Of a stretch of 64,000 nucleotides of DNA, positions 52,394-61,584 are shown one piece after another. The DNA comes from Desertivirga arenae (GTDB lineage Bacteria; Bacteroidota; Bacteroidia; Sphingobacteriales; Sphingobacteriaceae). Position 1 is the first letter of the stretch. The number at the start of each line of letters is the position of its first letter. The position numbers were made by a program, and so were the translations under genes. A model generated the notes under the pieces. The model had not been told where the DNA came from and made no database searches. It worked only from the letters and a program-made list of their open reading frames with translations. The stretch spans positions 1 to 64,000 of the forward strand of contig NZ_JAFEWE010000014.1 of the NCBI RefSeq assembly GCF_017355785.1, read 5' to 3'.

Positions 52394-53533
52394 TTATCTC
52401 CCACTTAGTTTAATATCATTGGCTCCTGCCCATTGACTAATATCTTGTTTGCTTAAAGCAGCAGCCATCAAATCGGGGAAAAGGTCAGGTGTACAAGCAA
52501 AAACAGGCACACCAATGGAGGCCAGAAAATCAGCATTGCTGTGGTCGTGGAAGGAAGAACCGTCATCATTAAGGGCAAGTAAGGTAATAAGCTGAACCCC
52601 GTTATCTACTAATTGGGCTGCTTTTTTTCTCATCTCTTGTTGGTTTCCACCTTCGTACAGGTCTGTTATAAGCACCATAACAGTGTCTAAGGGTCGTGTA
52701 ATGATCTGTGAACAATAGGTTAATGCTTTATGGATATCTGTTCCTCCTCCCAGTTGTACACCAAAGAGCAATTCTACCGGATCTTGTAATTCTTCCGTGA
52801 GGTCTGCTACCTCCGTATCAAAGACTACCATCTTTGTGTTTACGGCAGGAATAGAAGCCATAACAGCTCCAAATATTCCTGAGTATACGACTGATGTCCC
52901 CATTGATCCACTTTGATCAATGCAGAGAACAATGTCTTTTAATGCTTTTCGTTTTCTTCCAAACCCGATCCTCGTTTCGGGAATTACTGTTTTATACTCG
53001 GGTTGATAGTGCTTAAGGTTTCTGCGGATGGTTTCTGACCAGTTGATCTCGTTATGCCGGGGCCGTCTGTTTCTGGCTGAACGATTTAGACTTCCGGATA
53101 TAGCCTGTTGTGTAGGTGCGGTAAGTTTTTGCAATAATTCATCTACTACCTTCTTAACAACCATTCTGGCTGTTGATTTGGTTTTCTCGGGTATAGCACG
53201 GCCCAGGGTAAGCAGGTTGGCTACGAGATGTACATCAGGAATAACAGTCTCGAGCATCTCTGGTTCAGTCAACATCGAGGTAAGATTAAGTCGCTTCAAA
53301 GCGTCCTGCTGCATCACTTTAACGATGGTATTGGGAAAGTATTCACGTATATCTCCCAGCCACCGGGAAACGTTTGGGGATGAGGGACCAAGTCCTCCCT
53401 TCCGGTCCGAATTATACAAGGCCTGAAGGGTGTTGTCAATGCCCGTTTCTTGTTTACTTAAATCTACTGAAAGCTCGTCTCTGGTTTCAGAACCTAATAC
53501 TAATCTCCAGCGTTTCTCCAGTTCTTCCTGCAT
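52394..53533 (-). CDS. VWA (MIDAS) domain protein, CoxE-like, 379 aa
   Basis: The C-terminal von Willebrand A domain carries the full metal-ion-dependent adhesion site: DQSGSM with Asp206, the Thr region (LGGGTDIHKAL) and the Asp in VLITDLYEGG. The N-terminal 190 residues are helical and basic. VWA proteins of this kind pair with MoxR AAA+ ATPases to remodel or insert cofactors into target proteins. It is the last gene of a five-gene operon, 6 nt after the DUF5682 gene. Confidence 0.9.
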   Translation of the reverse strand: MQEELEKRWRLVLGSETRDELSVDLSKQETGIDNTLQALYNSDRKGGLGPSSPNVSRWLGDIREYFPNTIVKVMQQDALKRLNLTSMLTEPEMLETVIPDVHLVANLLTLGRAIPEKTKSTARMVVKKVVDELLQKLTAPTQQAISGSLNRSARNRRPRHNEINWSETIRRNLKHYQPEYKTVIPETRIGFGRKRKALKDIVLCIDQSGSMGTSVVYSGIFGAVMASIPAVNTKMVVFDTEVADLTEELQDPVELLFGVQLGGGTDIHKALTYCSQIITRPLDTVMVLITDLYEGGNQQEMRKKAAQLVDNGVQLITLLALNDDGSSFHDHSNADFLASIGVPVFACTPDLFPDLMAAALSKQDISQWAGANDIKLSGR

Positions 53534-53539
53534 AGTTCG

Positions 53540-55780
53540 TTATTTTATTCCCAGGATAGTACCTAATATTGGTAGTACCCTGGATGCTCTTTCTTTATTA
53601 ATGGTTACTGCGGCTTCTCGTTTTTCCCCACCCTCTTTGCTGTATTTCACCCTTTGCGCTATCCTGCTTTTTTCAACAGAATTGTACACCGCAAATGTCC
53701 GGCGGAGTAAAGGCACAACCTGCAGGAATACTTCCTGATCAAGGCTTGCCAGCCAGTTATTGGTAATATTCCAGATATCATCGTCAAGTATCAATATAGT
53801 AGCAGAATCTTTTAGGAAGCCCTCTGCCCAGGCAGCCGAATAAGAAGGATCATTGCCTGATGACAATGCTTTACTAAACTCCGCAGCTGTCTGTTCACTG
53901 TCAATGTATTTAAGGTCATAAAGGATCTTTGAGCTCATGCCGTGTACCAGCGGCGACACTTGCTTTACGGTTGTAACCTTCAATAATGTTTCGAGCCAGG
54001 TATTCTTTAGTTCTTCTTCGTCAAGGAAAAGGATGGCATTATTTACAGCTTTAATCTTTTCTGCCATGTCCGCTGATTGCTCCTCGTCTATCCCCGTGCA
54101 ACTTAATGGTAAACCAGCAATCATGCGGTAGAATATGGATCTTAGAATTACCTGAACAGTCTCCCGGTCTGTTTGCCTAACGTTGCCGTACCGGCTTACC
54201 TGTACAAGTGGACTGAACGCGTCCATGAGCATGGCGGTATCCGTTGTGCCCGAAGCCAGTTCATCCATTCTTTTCATTACCGTCTCTATACCTGCATGGA
54301 GATCCGCGGGAAGAGCCTTACTTACCAGTTCTGTTATTTCCGAAAGTTGTTTGCTATTTATTGCTTTATTCTGTAGATAATGGTTGCAAGCTGCTTCAAC
54401 TGTATTTCCCCATGGAGCTTTTTCCAGAAGCTGGATGGTAAGTTCCGGAGTCCATCGTATGCGCCATTCCTCCTTAAATGTCCCCTTACCAGAAGTATTT
54501 TGTTGTTTAGCCCAAGGGATGTCTAAGACCAGGAGGCGATGAAAAAGGATACTTTTCTGCAAACCACTGCTCTCTCTCAGATCGAGACCGACAACCTTGT
54601 CTTCATTGGAAAGTTTTAGTCGCATACCCTTTACCTGCTGCTCCAGGTCACGTTGAATAGGTACCTGCGGTGCTCCTTCCGGCACTTCACCCTGTTCCTT
54701 TCCAACGATCAGATCACGCCAAACCAATTGCATGGGAATATCATCTCCCATACACATCACGGTCTGTGTTGCTTCGTTGAGCTCTTTTAATCCCGGGCCA
54801 TTTAGGTCCCTGATAGCCGCGAGCGTATTGGCAAGTCGTACGGCCTCTAGGATGTGAGCTGATGAAATATCGACCTTGTTTTCCCTGAATAGTCTTGCTG
54901 CGTAGGAAAGCCATACTGTTCCATCATCATCTGGCTTGTTCCAGATGTGAGCATAATAGCCTGGAGAATTTACTCCCGCCCCGTATCCGCTTTCAAAGCT
55001 TAAACGATCGTTTGTCCATGGGATCCAGGTGGTCTCAACTTTTGTCTTGGGAAGATTTTTAAGCAAGGCGTCATCGTCCTTTTGCTTCGGCATGTTCTGC
55101 AGTGCAGGTACATGCCACGCTCCGCATATTACGGCAATTTCAGTATACATTTCTCTTTCTGCCGTCCGTATTCCGCGCCGCATAAACGCTTCTCTAATTT
55201 CTTCCCGCTGATCCTTCCGCTGAGGAAGTAATTCCCGCAGTGCTCCCATTGCCTCAGCGATAGCCGAGAATACCTCCTGTGGTTGCAGGTTTAATTCAAA
55301 CTGATGCTCCCACCATTCCTCTTCATCTTCAAAGCCAGCAATAGTGGCTAAGTAAGAAAGAGGGTTTTTCCTTATAGTTTCAAGATCCCCAATTTCCTGT
55401 CCTGCTTGAAGGCTTTCTTCGTTAAGATCCGAAGGAATAGTATCTTCTTTTTTTGAAGGCGGGCTAGCGAGTTTGTGTACAAGAGGCGTATCAATGAACC
55501 TTACCGGTCTCTTATGCTCTACACCATATCTGATCGCTTGCCACTCTGGCGAGAATTCGGCAAAAGGGTAAAATACAGCACGTTGAGGATCGTCAGGTAC
55601 ATAAGCAAGTAAGGCAACAGGAGGCTTCATTTCCTCGTGGAGAACCCATGAAAGCATATGCTCTCCCTCCGGAGGTCCTTCTATAAGGATAATATCCGGT
55701 TTAATTTGGTTTAGCGCTTCCAGTACATGCCGTGCAGAACCTGGTCCATGATGCCTTATACCTAGTAAGTGAATGGCCAT
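53540..55780 (-). CDS. DUF5682 family protein, 746 aa
   Basis: The N-terminal part begins with the family signature LLGIRHHGPGSARHVLEAL and an acidic IEGPPEGEHML, as in EreA/ChaN/TraB-like folds that bind a metal or heme-like group through His and Glu; this homology is suggested, not proven. A central HIWNKPDDDGTVWLSYAARL stretch and helical C-terminal half follow. Biochemical role is unknown, but the gene is consistently found with MoxR, VWA and SWIM proteins. It starts 3 nt after the MoxR gene. Confidence 0.8.
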   Translation of the reverse strand: MAIHLLGIRHHGPGSARHVLEALNQIKPDIILIEGPPEGEHMLSWVLHEEMKPPVALLAYVPDDPQRAVFYPFAEFSPEWQAIRYGVEHKRPVRFIDTPLVHKLASPPSKKEDTIPSDLNEESLQAGQEIGDLETIRKNPLSYLATIAGFEDEEEWWEHQFELNLQPQEVFSAIAEAMGALRELLPQRKDQREEIREAFMRRGIRTAEREMYTEIAVICGAWHVPALQNMPKQKDDDALLKNLPKTKVETTWIPWTNDRLSFESGYGAGVNSPGYYAHIWNKPDDDGTVWLSYAARLFRENKVDISSAHILEAVRLANTLAAIRDLNGPGLKELNEATQTVMCMGDDIPMQLVWRDLIVGKEQGEVPEGAPQVPIQRDLEQQVKGMRLKLSNEDKVVGLDLRESSGLQKSILFHRLLVLDIPWAKQQNTSGKGTFKEEWRIRWTPELTIQLLEKAPWGNTVEAACNHYLQNKAINSKQLSEITELVSKALPADLHAGIETVMKRMDELASGTTDTAMLMDAFSPLVQVSRYGNVRQTDRETVQVILRSIFYRMIAGLPLSCTGIDEEQSADMAEKIKAVNNAILFLDEEELKNTWLETLLKVTTVKQVSPLVHGMSSKILYDLKYIDSEQTAAEFSKALSSGNDPSYSAAWAEGFLKDSATILILDDDIWNITNNWLASLDQEVFLQVVPLLRRTFAVYNSVEKSRIAQRVKYSKEGGEKREAAVTINKERASRVLPILGTILGIK

Positions 55781-55783
55781 AGG

Positions 55784-56866
55784 TTAAATAATATCCCGGC
55801 AAGCACGATAAATGTCTTTCCAGCCGTCACGTTGTTTAAGCACGGTCTCCATATATTCCTGCATCACAATCTTATCCTGGACAGGGTCTTTTACCACAGC
55901 TCCTATCACACCACTTGCTATATCATCAGCTTTCACAAGGCCATCACCAAAATGATAAGCCAGAGCCAGGCCGCTATTCATAACAGAAATAGCTTCGGCT
56001 GTACTTAATGTTCCAGATGGAGATTTGAGTTTTGTTTTTCCATCCAGCGAAACACCGTTCCTCAGTTCCCTAAAGATGGTGACAATGCGTTTAATTTCTT
56101 CTGTTACTGGTTTTTGTATTGGTAGTTCTATAGCTCTGCTAAAGCTGGATACCCGTTGCTGAACGATATCAACTTCTTCTTCCATACTGGAAGGAACTGG
56201 TAGGATAACAGTATTAAAACGACGTTTCAAAGCACTGGATAATTCATTCACGCCTTTATCCCTGTTATTGGCAGTTGCGATAACATTAAAGCCCCGCACA
56301 GCTTGCACCTGAGTATTAAGTTCCGGGACCGGAAGCATTTTTTCGGAAAGGATGGTGATAAGGGAGTCCTGAACATCAGAGCCAATCCTTGTAAGTTCTT
56401 CTATACGCACGATCTTACCTTGCTTCATTGCCCGCATTACCGGAGTTTCCACAATGGCTTCAGCTACTGGTCCCGCTGATAAAAGCATAGCATAATTCCA
56501 ACCATACCGGACAGCTTCTTCGCTAATACCCGCTGTACCTTGTATTACCAGGCTAGAGTCACCGGTAATAGCCGCAGCAAGATGCTCTGATACCCATGAT
56601 TTCGCTGTTCCTGGTAGTCCGTAAAGTAAGAGCGCTCTGTCGGTAGTAAGAGTTGCAACTGCAATTTCCATCAGACGCCTGTTACCAATATATTTTGGAG
56701 TGATCTCAAAGCCATTACTCAGCGTTCCTCCCATAAGATAGGTAACCACGGCATTTGGCGACATTTGCCAATTGGCAGGTTTCGTATGTTTATCCTGTAA
56801 CTTTATTTCCTCAATTTCCTGCGCAAATTGCTGCTCAGCTGCCTGGCGCAAAATAGTTTGTGTCAA
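55784..56866 (-). CDS. MoxR-type AAA+ ATPase, 360 aa
   Basis: A hexameric-type ATPase predicted to act as a chaperone for its VWA partner. Walker A is GLPGTAKS (residues 83-90), Walker B is KIVRIEELTR (about 151-160), and sensor 1 is ATANNRDKGVNEL; the arginine-finger region (LKRRFNTVILPVPS) follows. The C-terminal helical lid is present. It is 11 nt downstream of DUF5691 and 3 nt before DUF5682 in one operon. Confidence 0.92.
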   Translation of the reverse strand: MTQTILRQAAEQQFAQEIEEIKLQDKHTKPANWQMSPNAVVTYLMGGTLSNGFEITPKYIGNRRLMEIAVATLTTDRALLLYGLPGTAKSWVSEHLAAAITGDSSLVIQGTAGISEEAVRYGWNYAMLLSAGPVAEAIVETPVMRAMKQGKIVRIEELTRIGSDVQDSLITILSEKMLPVPELNTQVQAVRGFNVIATANNRDKGVNELSSALKRRFNTVILPVPSSMEEEVDIVQQRVSSFSRAIELPIQKPVTEEIKRIVTIFRELRNGVSLDGKTKLKSPSGTLSTAEAISVMNSGLALAYHFGDGLVKADDIASGVIGAVVKDPVQDKIVMQEYMETVLKQRDGWKDIYRACRDII

Positions 56867-56877
56867 AATATCTTAAT

Positions 56878-58347
56878 TTAAAATGTTAAACCTTCTCTTA
56901 ATTCAATATAACGTAACATGTTAGAGGCCTGATTACTAAAGTATCTTTTCTGATAGTCGTCTGCACCCTCCTCAATATATTTGCTCAGAAAGCTCTTAAT
57001 GCCGACTGGTAGCGATAGGGCTAGCCTGGTATAGATTGGCTGGGTGATCACGTATGGGTTTACCGCCAACCTTTTTACAACCCGTTCTGCCAGTTGTTGC
57101 GGAATTATTGAATAGTGATCATTGAGCAACAATCCTAATATGATGGGAAACCTCGACTCCAGGTATTTATCATACCACTCGTAGCGTTCATACTCAGAAA
57201 GGATTAATAGTAATTCTTCTCGAAAGGCTTCCTCATGAGCGAGGAGATTCTTAGCAAGAGGTTTGTTCCGGAAACGAATAGCTGCAGCGGCCAGGTAAGG
57301 AATAAAAACGGAGATTTGTTTATGCTCAATTGATAGCTTAAACCACTCATCTTGGGAAATTTGATACCGTTCTGCTAAAGCAGAAGGATCTATAAAACTT
57401 AGGATTTGGCTAAGCCAGAATAGCTGGTCGTCCACCCCTTTAACAGAACTTACTTTCTCTATCCCATATCTGAACAGGTCATCAGATGGAAGGACTGCCG
57501 GATCTATTTCGATGACCTTTTTTTTCAGTATCAACAGACTCCGTTCTTCTCTAATTGATACTGCATCCAGAAAATAGTTTATATAAAGGTTGTTAATTTC
57601 TGTTCCCAGTAAGGGTTGAAGTAATTTTAGTGCTACTTCTTTCACTTTCTTGCTTTTATCTTTTAATGCTTCCAACAGAAAGGCTTCATCTTTTACCGAT
57701 ATACCTATCTCTAATATCTCCAGAAATTCAGCCCTGTTGTTTGCATTTTCCTGCTCAAATACTGCCTGTAGAAGCTGCAAAGCTTTATCAGGATCTGTCG
57801 TCCTTAGTCGGGCCAGAAAGAGCTTACGGTCTTCGAGGCTCCCCGTTTCCCAATCGATTTGCTCCTCATTCTTCAGGGTTAGTCTCTGCCAGTTTGGGTT
57901 TAAAGAGCAAAGCCACTCTCCTGTTTTCCCGCAAACAGCGATTAGTTTTTCAGCTTTTCTTTTCTGTTCAATTGCTCTATTTAGCAACAGCGGTACCAAT
58001 TTAGAAGAAACGGTTTTATCGGCCTCGAGGGTTTTGGTTAACAGGTATTCGAAAAATACTTCGTCTTTTGATAGGAGCGCATCTTCTAAGTGCTGACTTG
58101 TACTTGCACTCAATTCTTCCCTGGTATCATCAGGACATTCAGGGATAGTATTTATTGAATCCTTAGCCTCCTGGCCGCTCTCCTCATAGATAAAAGCTAT
58201 TGCGGCGGACTTAAGGAAGGCATCCTCTTTATCCTCCTGCTTAGTGGTGATACCATCCTTAATATCCGACAACTCTTCTGGAAGTTGAAATTGTATTTTG
58301 TCAGTACCCAGCAGGGCTGTTTTTATAATATCGTTCTGGAGGCTCAT
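56878..58347 (-). CDS. DUF5691 family HEAT-repeat-like protein, 489 aa
   Basis: An all-helical protein opening with the family N-terminus IIKTALLGTDKIQFQLPEE. Helical pairs with hydrophobic spacing (for example KSKKVKEVALKLLQPLLGTE) are HEAT-like, suited to protein scaffolding. No catalytic motif is visible. Its start overlaps the SWIM gene's end by 4 nt. It is always operonic with MoxR/VWA in families known to me, so a scaffold role is inferred. Confidence 0.8.
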   Translation of the reverse strand: MSLQNDIIKTALLGTDKIQFQLPEELSDIKDGITTKQEDKEDAFLKSAAIAFIYEESGQEAKDSINTIPECPDDTREELSASTSQHLEDALLSKDEVFFEYLLTKTLEADKTVSSKLVPLLLNRAIEQKRKAEKLIAVCGKTGEWLCSLNPNWQRLTLKNEEQIDWETGSLEDRKLFLARLRTTDPDKALQLLQAVFEQENANNRAEFLEILEIGISVKDEAFLLEALKDKSKKVKEVALKLLQPLLGTEINNLYINYFLDAVSIREERSLLILKKKVIEIDPAVLPSDDLFRYGIEKVSSVKGVDDQLFWLSQILSFIDPSALAERYQISQDEWFKLSIEHKQISVFIPYLAAAAIRFRNKPLAKNLLAHEEAFREELLLILSEYERYEWYDKYLESRFPIILGLLLNDHYSIIPQQLAERVVKRLAVNPYVITQPIYTRLALSLPVGIKSFLSKYIEEGADDYQKRYFSNQASNMLRYIELREGLTF

Positions 58348-59657
58348 TTTATCGAATAGTATCTATTGGAAGGCCATAAAGCCAGGATATTGTACGACTC
58401 ATTTTCATAGATCCCGAAACAAGGAAACATTTTTCCTTTACTGATTGAAAGAATAGTCCAGCATTGCTCTTCATTATTAGAAAGTCGCAAACCACTCCCA
58501 TCATCTCCTATAATGTACCAGTTTTTTCCATTAAGAGCTATCCGCCCAGAAGATAAAATAAAGGGTATTTCAGAAACAAACGGATTAAGTGAAAATTTAC
58601 TTGTCACATCCTGCAAAAGTGTTGATATAGAACTTCTAATGCCAGGTTGTATGAACCTTCCATTTATCTCAAACGGTTCTTTCATTAATCCCCGTAGCGG
58701 GGTTGTTGACGGGTAGAACGCCAGTTCACCTTTTACTGTTCCCCCTTCCACAAAAGCGTGTCCACTTAGTTGTGCCCCAGCATAAAAATTTAGGATAAGT
58801 GCAAATTTTTGACACCCTAAACCAAAAAGCCAGATCTTTTCGGTCCTTAAATTTCCCTCTTCTTCGTTCGAAATACTTAAGATCAGCCACTCGTCTTTTA
58901 TACCTGTTGAATTCAACACATCCTCTTTCGGAGTGTTCCATCCTATTAAGGTTTTAATGTCTGATTGAAGTTCAGTGTTTAGGGCCTCAATATTTTCATA
59001 TGCCTCTGTTATCAGATAGGTCTTGCTTAACTGCTTAATAAGTGCCTTCTGCCAGCCTTCCTGGTAAAAGTTAATTTTATTGATCCTCCTTAACTGATTC
59101 GCTAATCCAGCAGCCTGAGAATCAACCATCCGGGCAATGATATTTTGATTAAACTGATAAGGATCTTGTGGCACATTCATAATTCCAGTTCTTACCACAT
59201 CCTTCATCCAAAACCTTAATTCTTCAATGCCGCCCCTTACCTTTTTCTCTCTTGCTTCAATACGTTTTTGCTGTGCTTGTTCATCCGGTGCTGCTTTTTC
59301 AACCTGAACGGGTTTGCTTTCTGCCCTTTCGGCGCGCTTGCCAAGCCACTCACCTACATGTTCAGGCAGTTCCTTTTCTACAGAAAACACATTAGGGTTG
59401 GCAGCGTAAAGGAAGAGTAAACCAAGCCCATGTTTACAGGGGAACTTGCGACTGGGACAAGAGCATTTAAAGGCAAGATTAGTCAGATCTATAATCGTTC
59501 TATAAGGATTTTTACCACTTCCCTGGCAGTCGCCCCACAAAGCTTTCTCATGTACGCACCTTAAAACCCACTTGGAATTACTGGCAAGAGCTTTACCTGC
59601 TTTCGCTGAAGCATCATCGGGAGCTAGTTTAGTAACCTGTTCCTGTGTAAACTGCAT
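58344..59657 (-). CDS. SWIM zinc-finger protein, 437 aa
   Basis: The SWIM motif (CxC-x(n)-CxH) is clear at about residues 60-80: FKCSCPSRKFPCKHGLGLLF, a zinc-binding DNA- or protein-interaction module. A charged linker (100-130, ESKPVQVEKAAPDEQAQQKR) follows, and a C-terminal beta-rich half. It is the first gene of the five-gene operon; the ATG at 59657 is preferred over a TTG at 59669. It may recognise the target of the MoxR-VWA machine, which is inference. Confidence 0.88.
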   Translation of the reverse strand: MQFTQEQVTKLAPDDASAKAGKALASNSKWVLRCVHEKALWGDCQGSGKNPYRTIIDLTNLAFKCSCPSRKFPCKHGLGLLFLYAANPNVFSVEKELPEHVGEWLGKRAERAESKPVQVEKAAPDEQAQQKRIEAREKKVRGGIEELRFWMKDVVRTGIMNVPQDPYQFNQNIIARMVDSQAAGLANQLRRINKINFYQEGWQKALIKQLSKTYLITEAYENIEALNTELQSDIKTLIGWNTPKEDVLNSTGIKDEWLILSISNEEEGNLRTEKIWLFGLGCQKFALILNFYAGAQLSGHAFVEGGTVKGELAFYPSTTPLRGLMKEPFEINGRFIQPGIRSSISTLLQDVTSKFSLNPFVSEIPFILSSGRIALNGKNWYIIGDDGSGLRLSNNEEQCWTILSISKGKMFPCFGIYENESYNILALWPSNRYYSIK

Positions 59658-59738
59658 GTTAAATAGCAAGAGTATAAGAGTTTATAGAAATGTTTTTAGT
59701 TGAGGTTTCCAGACAAGGTTTATTCTGCATTAGAAATG

Positions 59739-59778
59739 ATTTAATTCTCTCAAACATAAAAATTTGAGCGAATTAAAT
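59739..59778. promoter_or_regulatory. Large palindrome in the divergent promoter region
   Basis: ATTTAATTC-T-CTCAAA (59739-59754) and TTTGAG-C-GAATTAAAT (59763-59778) form a 9+6-bp inverted repeat with one mismatch and an 8-nt loop. It is between the leftward SWIM operon and the rightward SpeD operon. A terminator is unlikely between divergent starts, so it is a candidate operator shared by both. Confidence 0.55.
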
Positions 59779-59851
59779 GGATGATGTGCGAAAAAAATAT
59801 GTGTTATGCACTTACCTAGCCCCTCGTATTTCCATATATTCAAATAATATT

Positions 59852-59859
59852 TATTTTTG
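59852..59859 (+). promoter_or_regulatory. Putative -7 element of the SpeD operon
   Basis: TATTTTTG fits TAnnTTTG and lies 16 nt before the speD ATG. The -33 region is not clearly TTG. It is 73 nt from the palindrome at 59739-59778. Confidence 0.4.
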
Positions 59860-59875
59860 AGTTCCTTATTGCAAT

Positions 59876-60229
59876 ATGGAATATAATCCCGGGTTACACA
59901 TTTTAGCTGAATTTAAAACAGAGAGAGCTGATCTTCTCTGCTCTTCGGCAGCTTCAAGAGAACTTTTTGAAAAACTCATCACGAGGTTTGAGCTATCTTC
60001 TGTTGGTGAAGTTTATCATGACTTCGAGCAGGGAGGCTTCACAGCTGTAATTTGTCTTACAGAATCACATCTTTCTATACATACCTGGCCGGAGTTTAAG
60101 CTTGCCACTTTTGATATATTCCTTTCCAATTTCAGGAAGGACAATACTGAAAAGGTTAGAGCGATTTACAAGGAAGTGCTGGCATTTTTTGAAGGCAGCG
60201 AATTGCAGAAAACCGAATTAAGGCGCTAA
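59876..60229 (+). CDS. speD: SpeD-like S-adenosylmethionine decarboxylase proenzyme, divergent, 117 aa
   Basis: A pyruvoyl-enzyme precursor that self-cleaves at Glu63-Ser64 (LTESHLSIHTWPEF) to make the pyruvoyl group; His69, which helps processing, is present. Aligned with the Thermotoga enzyme, the proton-donor Cys83 is replaced by Ser84 (TFDIFLSNF). Decarboxylated AdoMet would feed the spermidine synthase in the same operon. Homologues of SpeD have also been shown to decarboxylate arginine or ornithine, so the substrate is not certain. It is followed by the DUF4178 gene 2 nt later. Confidence 0.85.
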   Translation: MEYNPGLHILAEFKTERADLLCSSAASRELFEKLITRFELSSVGEVYHDFEQGGFTAVICLTESHLSIHTWPEFKLATFDIFLSNFRKDNTEKVRAIYKEVLAFFEGSELQKTELRR

Positions 60230-60231
60230 TT

Positions 60232-61581
60232 ATGGCAACAGTGAAACAGCTTTCTTTCCCGGAACCGGAAACCTTCAAGTGTCCGAACTGTCATGAATCG
60301 ATTACACTTTTTGATCCAGATGGAAGTGAATTCTGTATTTGCGGTTCATGTAATTCCTTTATTCGTTTTGTTACTGCTTATACACCGAAAGTCCAAAAAA
60401 ACGTTCCTCCTGTTAAAGCAAAACCCCTTATTCCCCTTGGGGCAGAAGGAACCTTAAAGGACCATAAGTTCCGGGTGATAGCCTACCTCGAAAAGAAAGA
60501 GAAAGGTACAAGCTATGGCTGGAAAGAATATTTGCTATATAACTACGAAAAGGGATACGCAACATTGTCGGAGTTTAACGGGCACTGGAATTTTATTGTT
60601 GACAAGATATGGGAGCCTTCCCTGGAAAAAGCGTATAGCGATTCTGGAACTGCTACACATAATAATATTGAATATCGGATTTTTAATAAATATACTCCAG
60701 TAATTACTGGCCTAATTGGAGAATTTGATTGGGATGTTATGGAAGACCATCCCAGAGTGAATGAATATATCGCCCCACCCTTTATTATTAGCAGGGAAGT
60801 TGGAAACTCCGGAAGTAACAAAGCACAGTATTTTTGGGGGGAATATACTGAGCCGGAAGAAATTGCTGAAGGTTTTGGATTGAACGCGGATAGTTTTCCA
60901 CCTAAAGTTGAGATTGGGGCAAATCAACCGTCCCGACAGGGAGCGAGTTTTGACACCCTGGCCAAGGTCAGTATTCTAGCTGCTCTTGCTGTTTTGCTGG
61001 TTGTATTCCTTTTCAGGGCAATCAGGCCTGAGCGGGAATTGCTTAATAGTGATTTTAATATTTCATTTGAGCGAAACTCCACAGATTCAACTAGTTATTT
61101 GGGTTCCAGTTCAGGCACTTACGAATACAAGCCATTCTTAAGCTCTTCTTTTGAGCAACCCTATGGAAAAACAACGCTTGAAATAGAAGTACGCGCAAAC
61201 GTTGATAATAGCTGGATGGAAGCGACAGTTGTTTTGGTTAACGAAGGCACAAATGAAACCTGGGAAGTAACTAAAGGAATTGAATACTATCACGGCTATG
61301 AAAGCGGTGAATCATGGTCTGAGGGATCGAAGAGCCAATCTATAATCCTCTCGAAAATCCCTGAAGGTAAATATCATCTTAATATTTATCCAGCTTCAGG
61401 TGATCCCACTCAAACCTATCTCCATATAGCGGTTACTGCAAACGTAATGATGTGGCGTAACATCCTACTAGTCTGGCTTCTACTAAGTATTTACCCAATC
61501 ATTAGTTACATCCGCTGGACAAGCTTCGAAAGGAAGCGTTGGATGAGCAGTGATTATTCTCCTTACGAAACTGATAATTAA
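60232..61581 (+). CDS. DUF4178 zinc-ribbon membrane protein, 449 aa
   Basis: The N-terminus is a zinc ribbon (Cys17, Cys20, Cys37, Cys40: FKCPNCHE, FCICGSC). A DUF4178 beta-barrel-like domain follows (about 68-210, starting GTLKDHKFRVIAYLEKKEKG). A transmembrane helix (about 240-258) leads to a jelly-roll-like extracytoplasmic domain (270-405), and a second helix (about 410-430) returns inside. DUF4178 is known from clusters with DUF350 and spermidine synthase, with no assigned activity. It could bind or deliver a lipid- or polyamine-linked substrate. It is tightly spaced in the operon. Confidence 0.85.
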   Translation: MATVKQLSFPEPETFKCPNCHESITLFDPDGSEFCICGSCNSFIRFVTAYTPKVQKNVPPVKAKPLIPLGAEGTLKDHKFRVIAYLEKKEKGTSYGWKEYLLYNYEKGYATLSEFNGHWNFIVDKIWEPSLEKAYSDSGTATHNNIEYRIFNKYTPVITGLIGEFDWDVMEDHPRVNEYIAPPFIISREVGNSGSNKAQYFWGEYTEPEEIAEGFGLNADSFPPKVEIGANQPSRQGASFDTLAKVSILAALAVLLVVFLFRAIRPERELLNSDFNISFERNSTDSTSYLGSSSGTYEYKPFLSSSFEQPYGKTTLEIEVRANVDNSWMEATVVLVNEGTNETWEVTKGIEYYHGYESGESWSEGSKSQSIILSKIPEGKYHLNIYPASGDPTQTYLHIAVTANVMMWRNILLVWLLLSIYPIISYIRWTSFERKRWMSSDYSPYETDN

Positions 61582-61584
61582 GAT

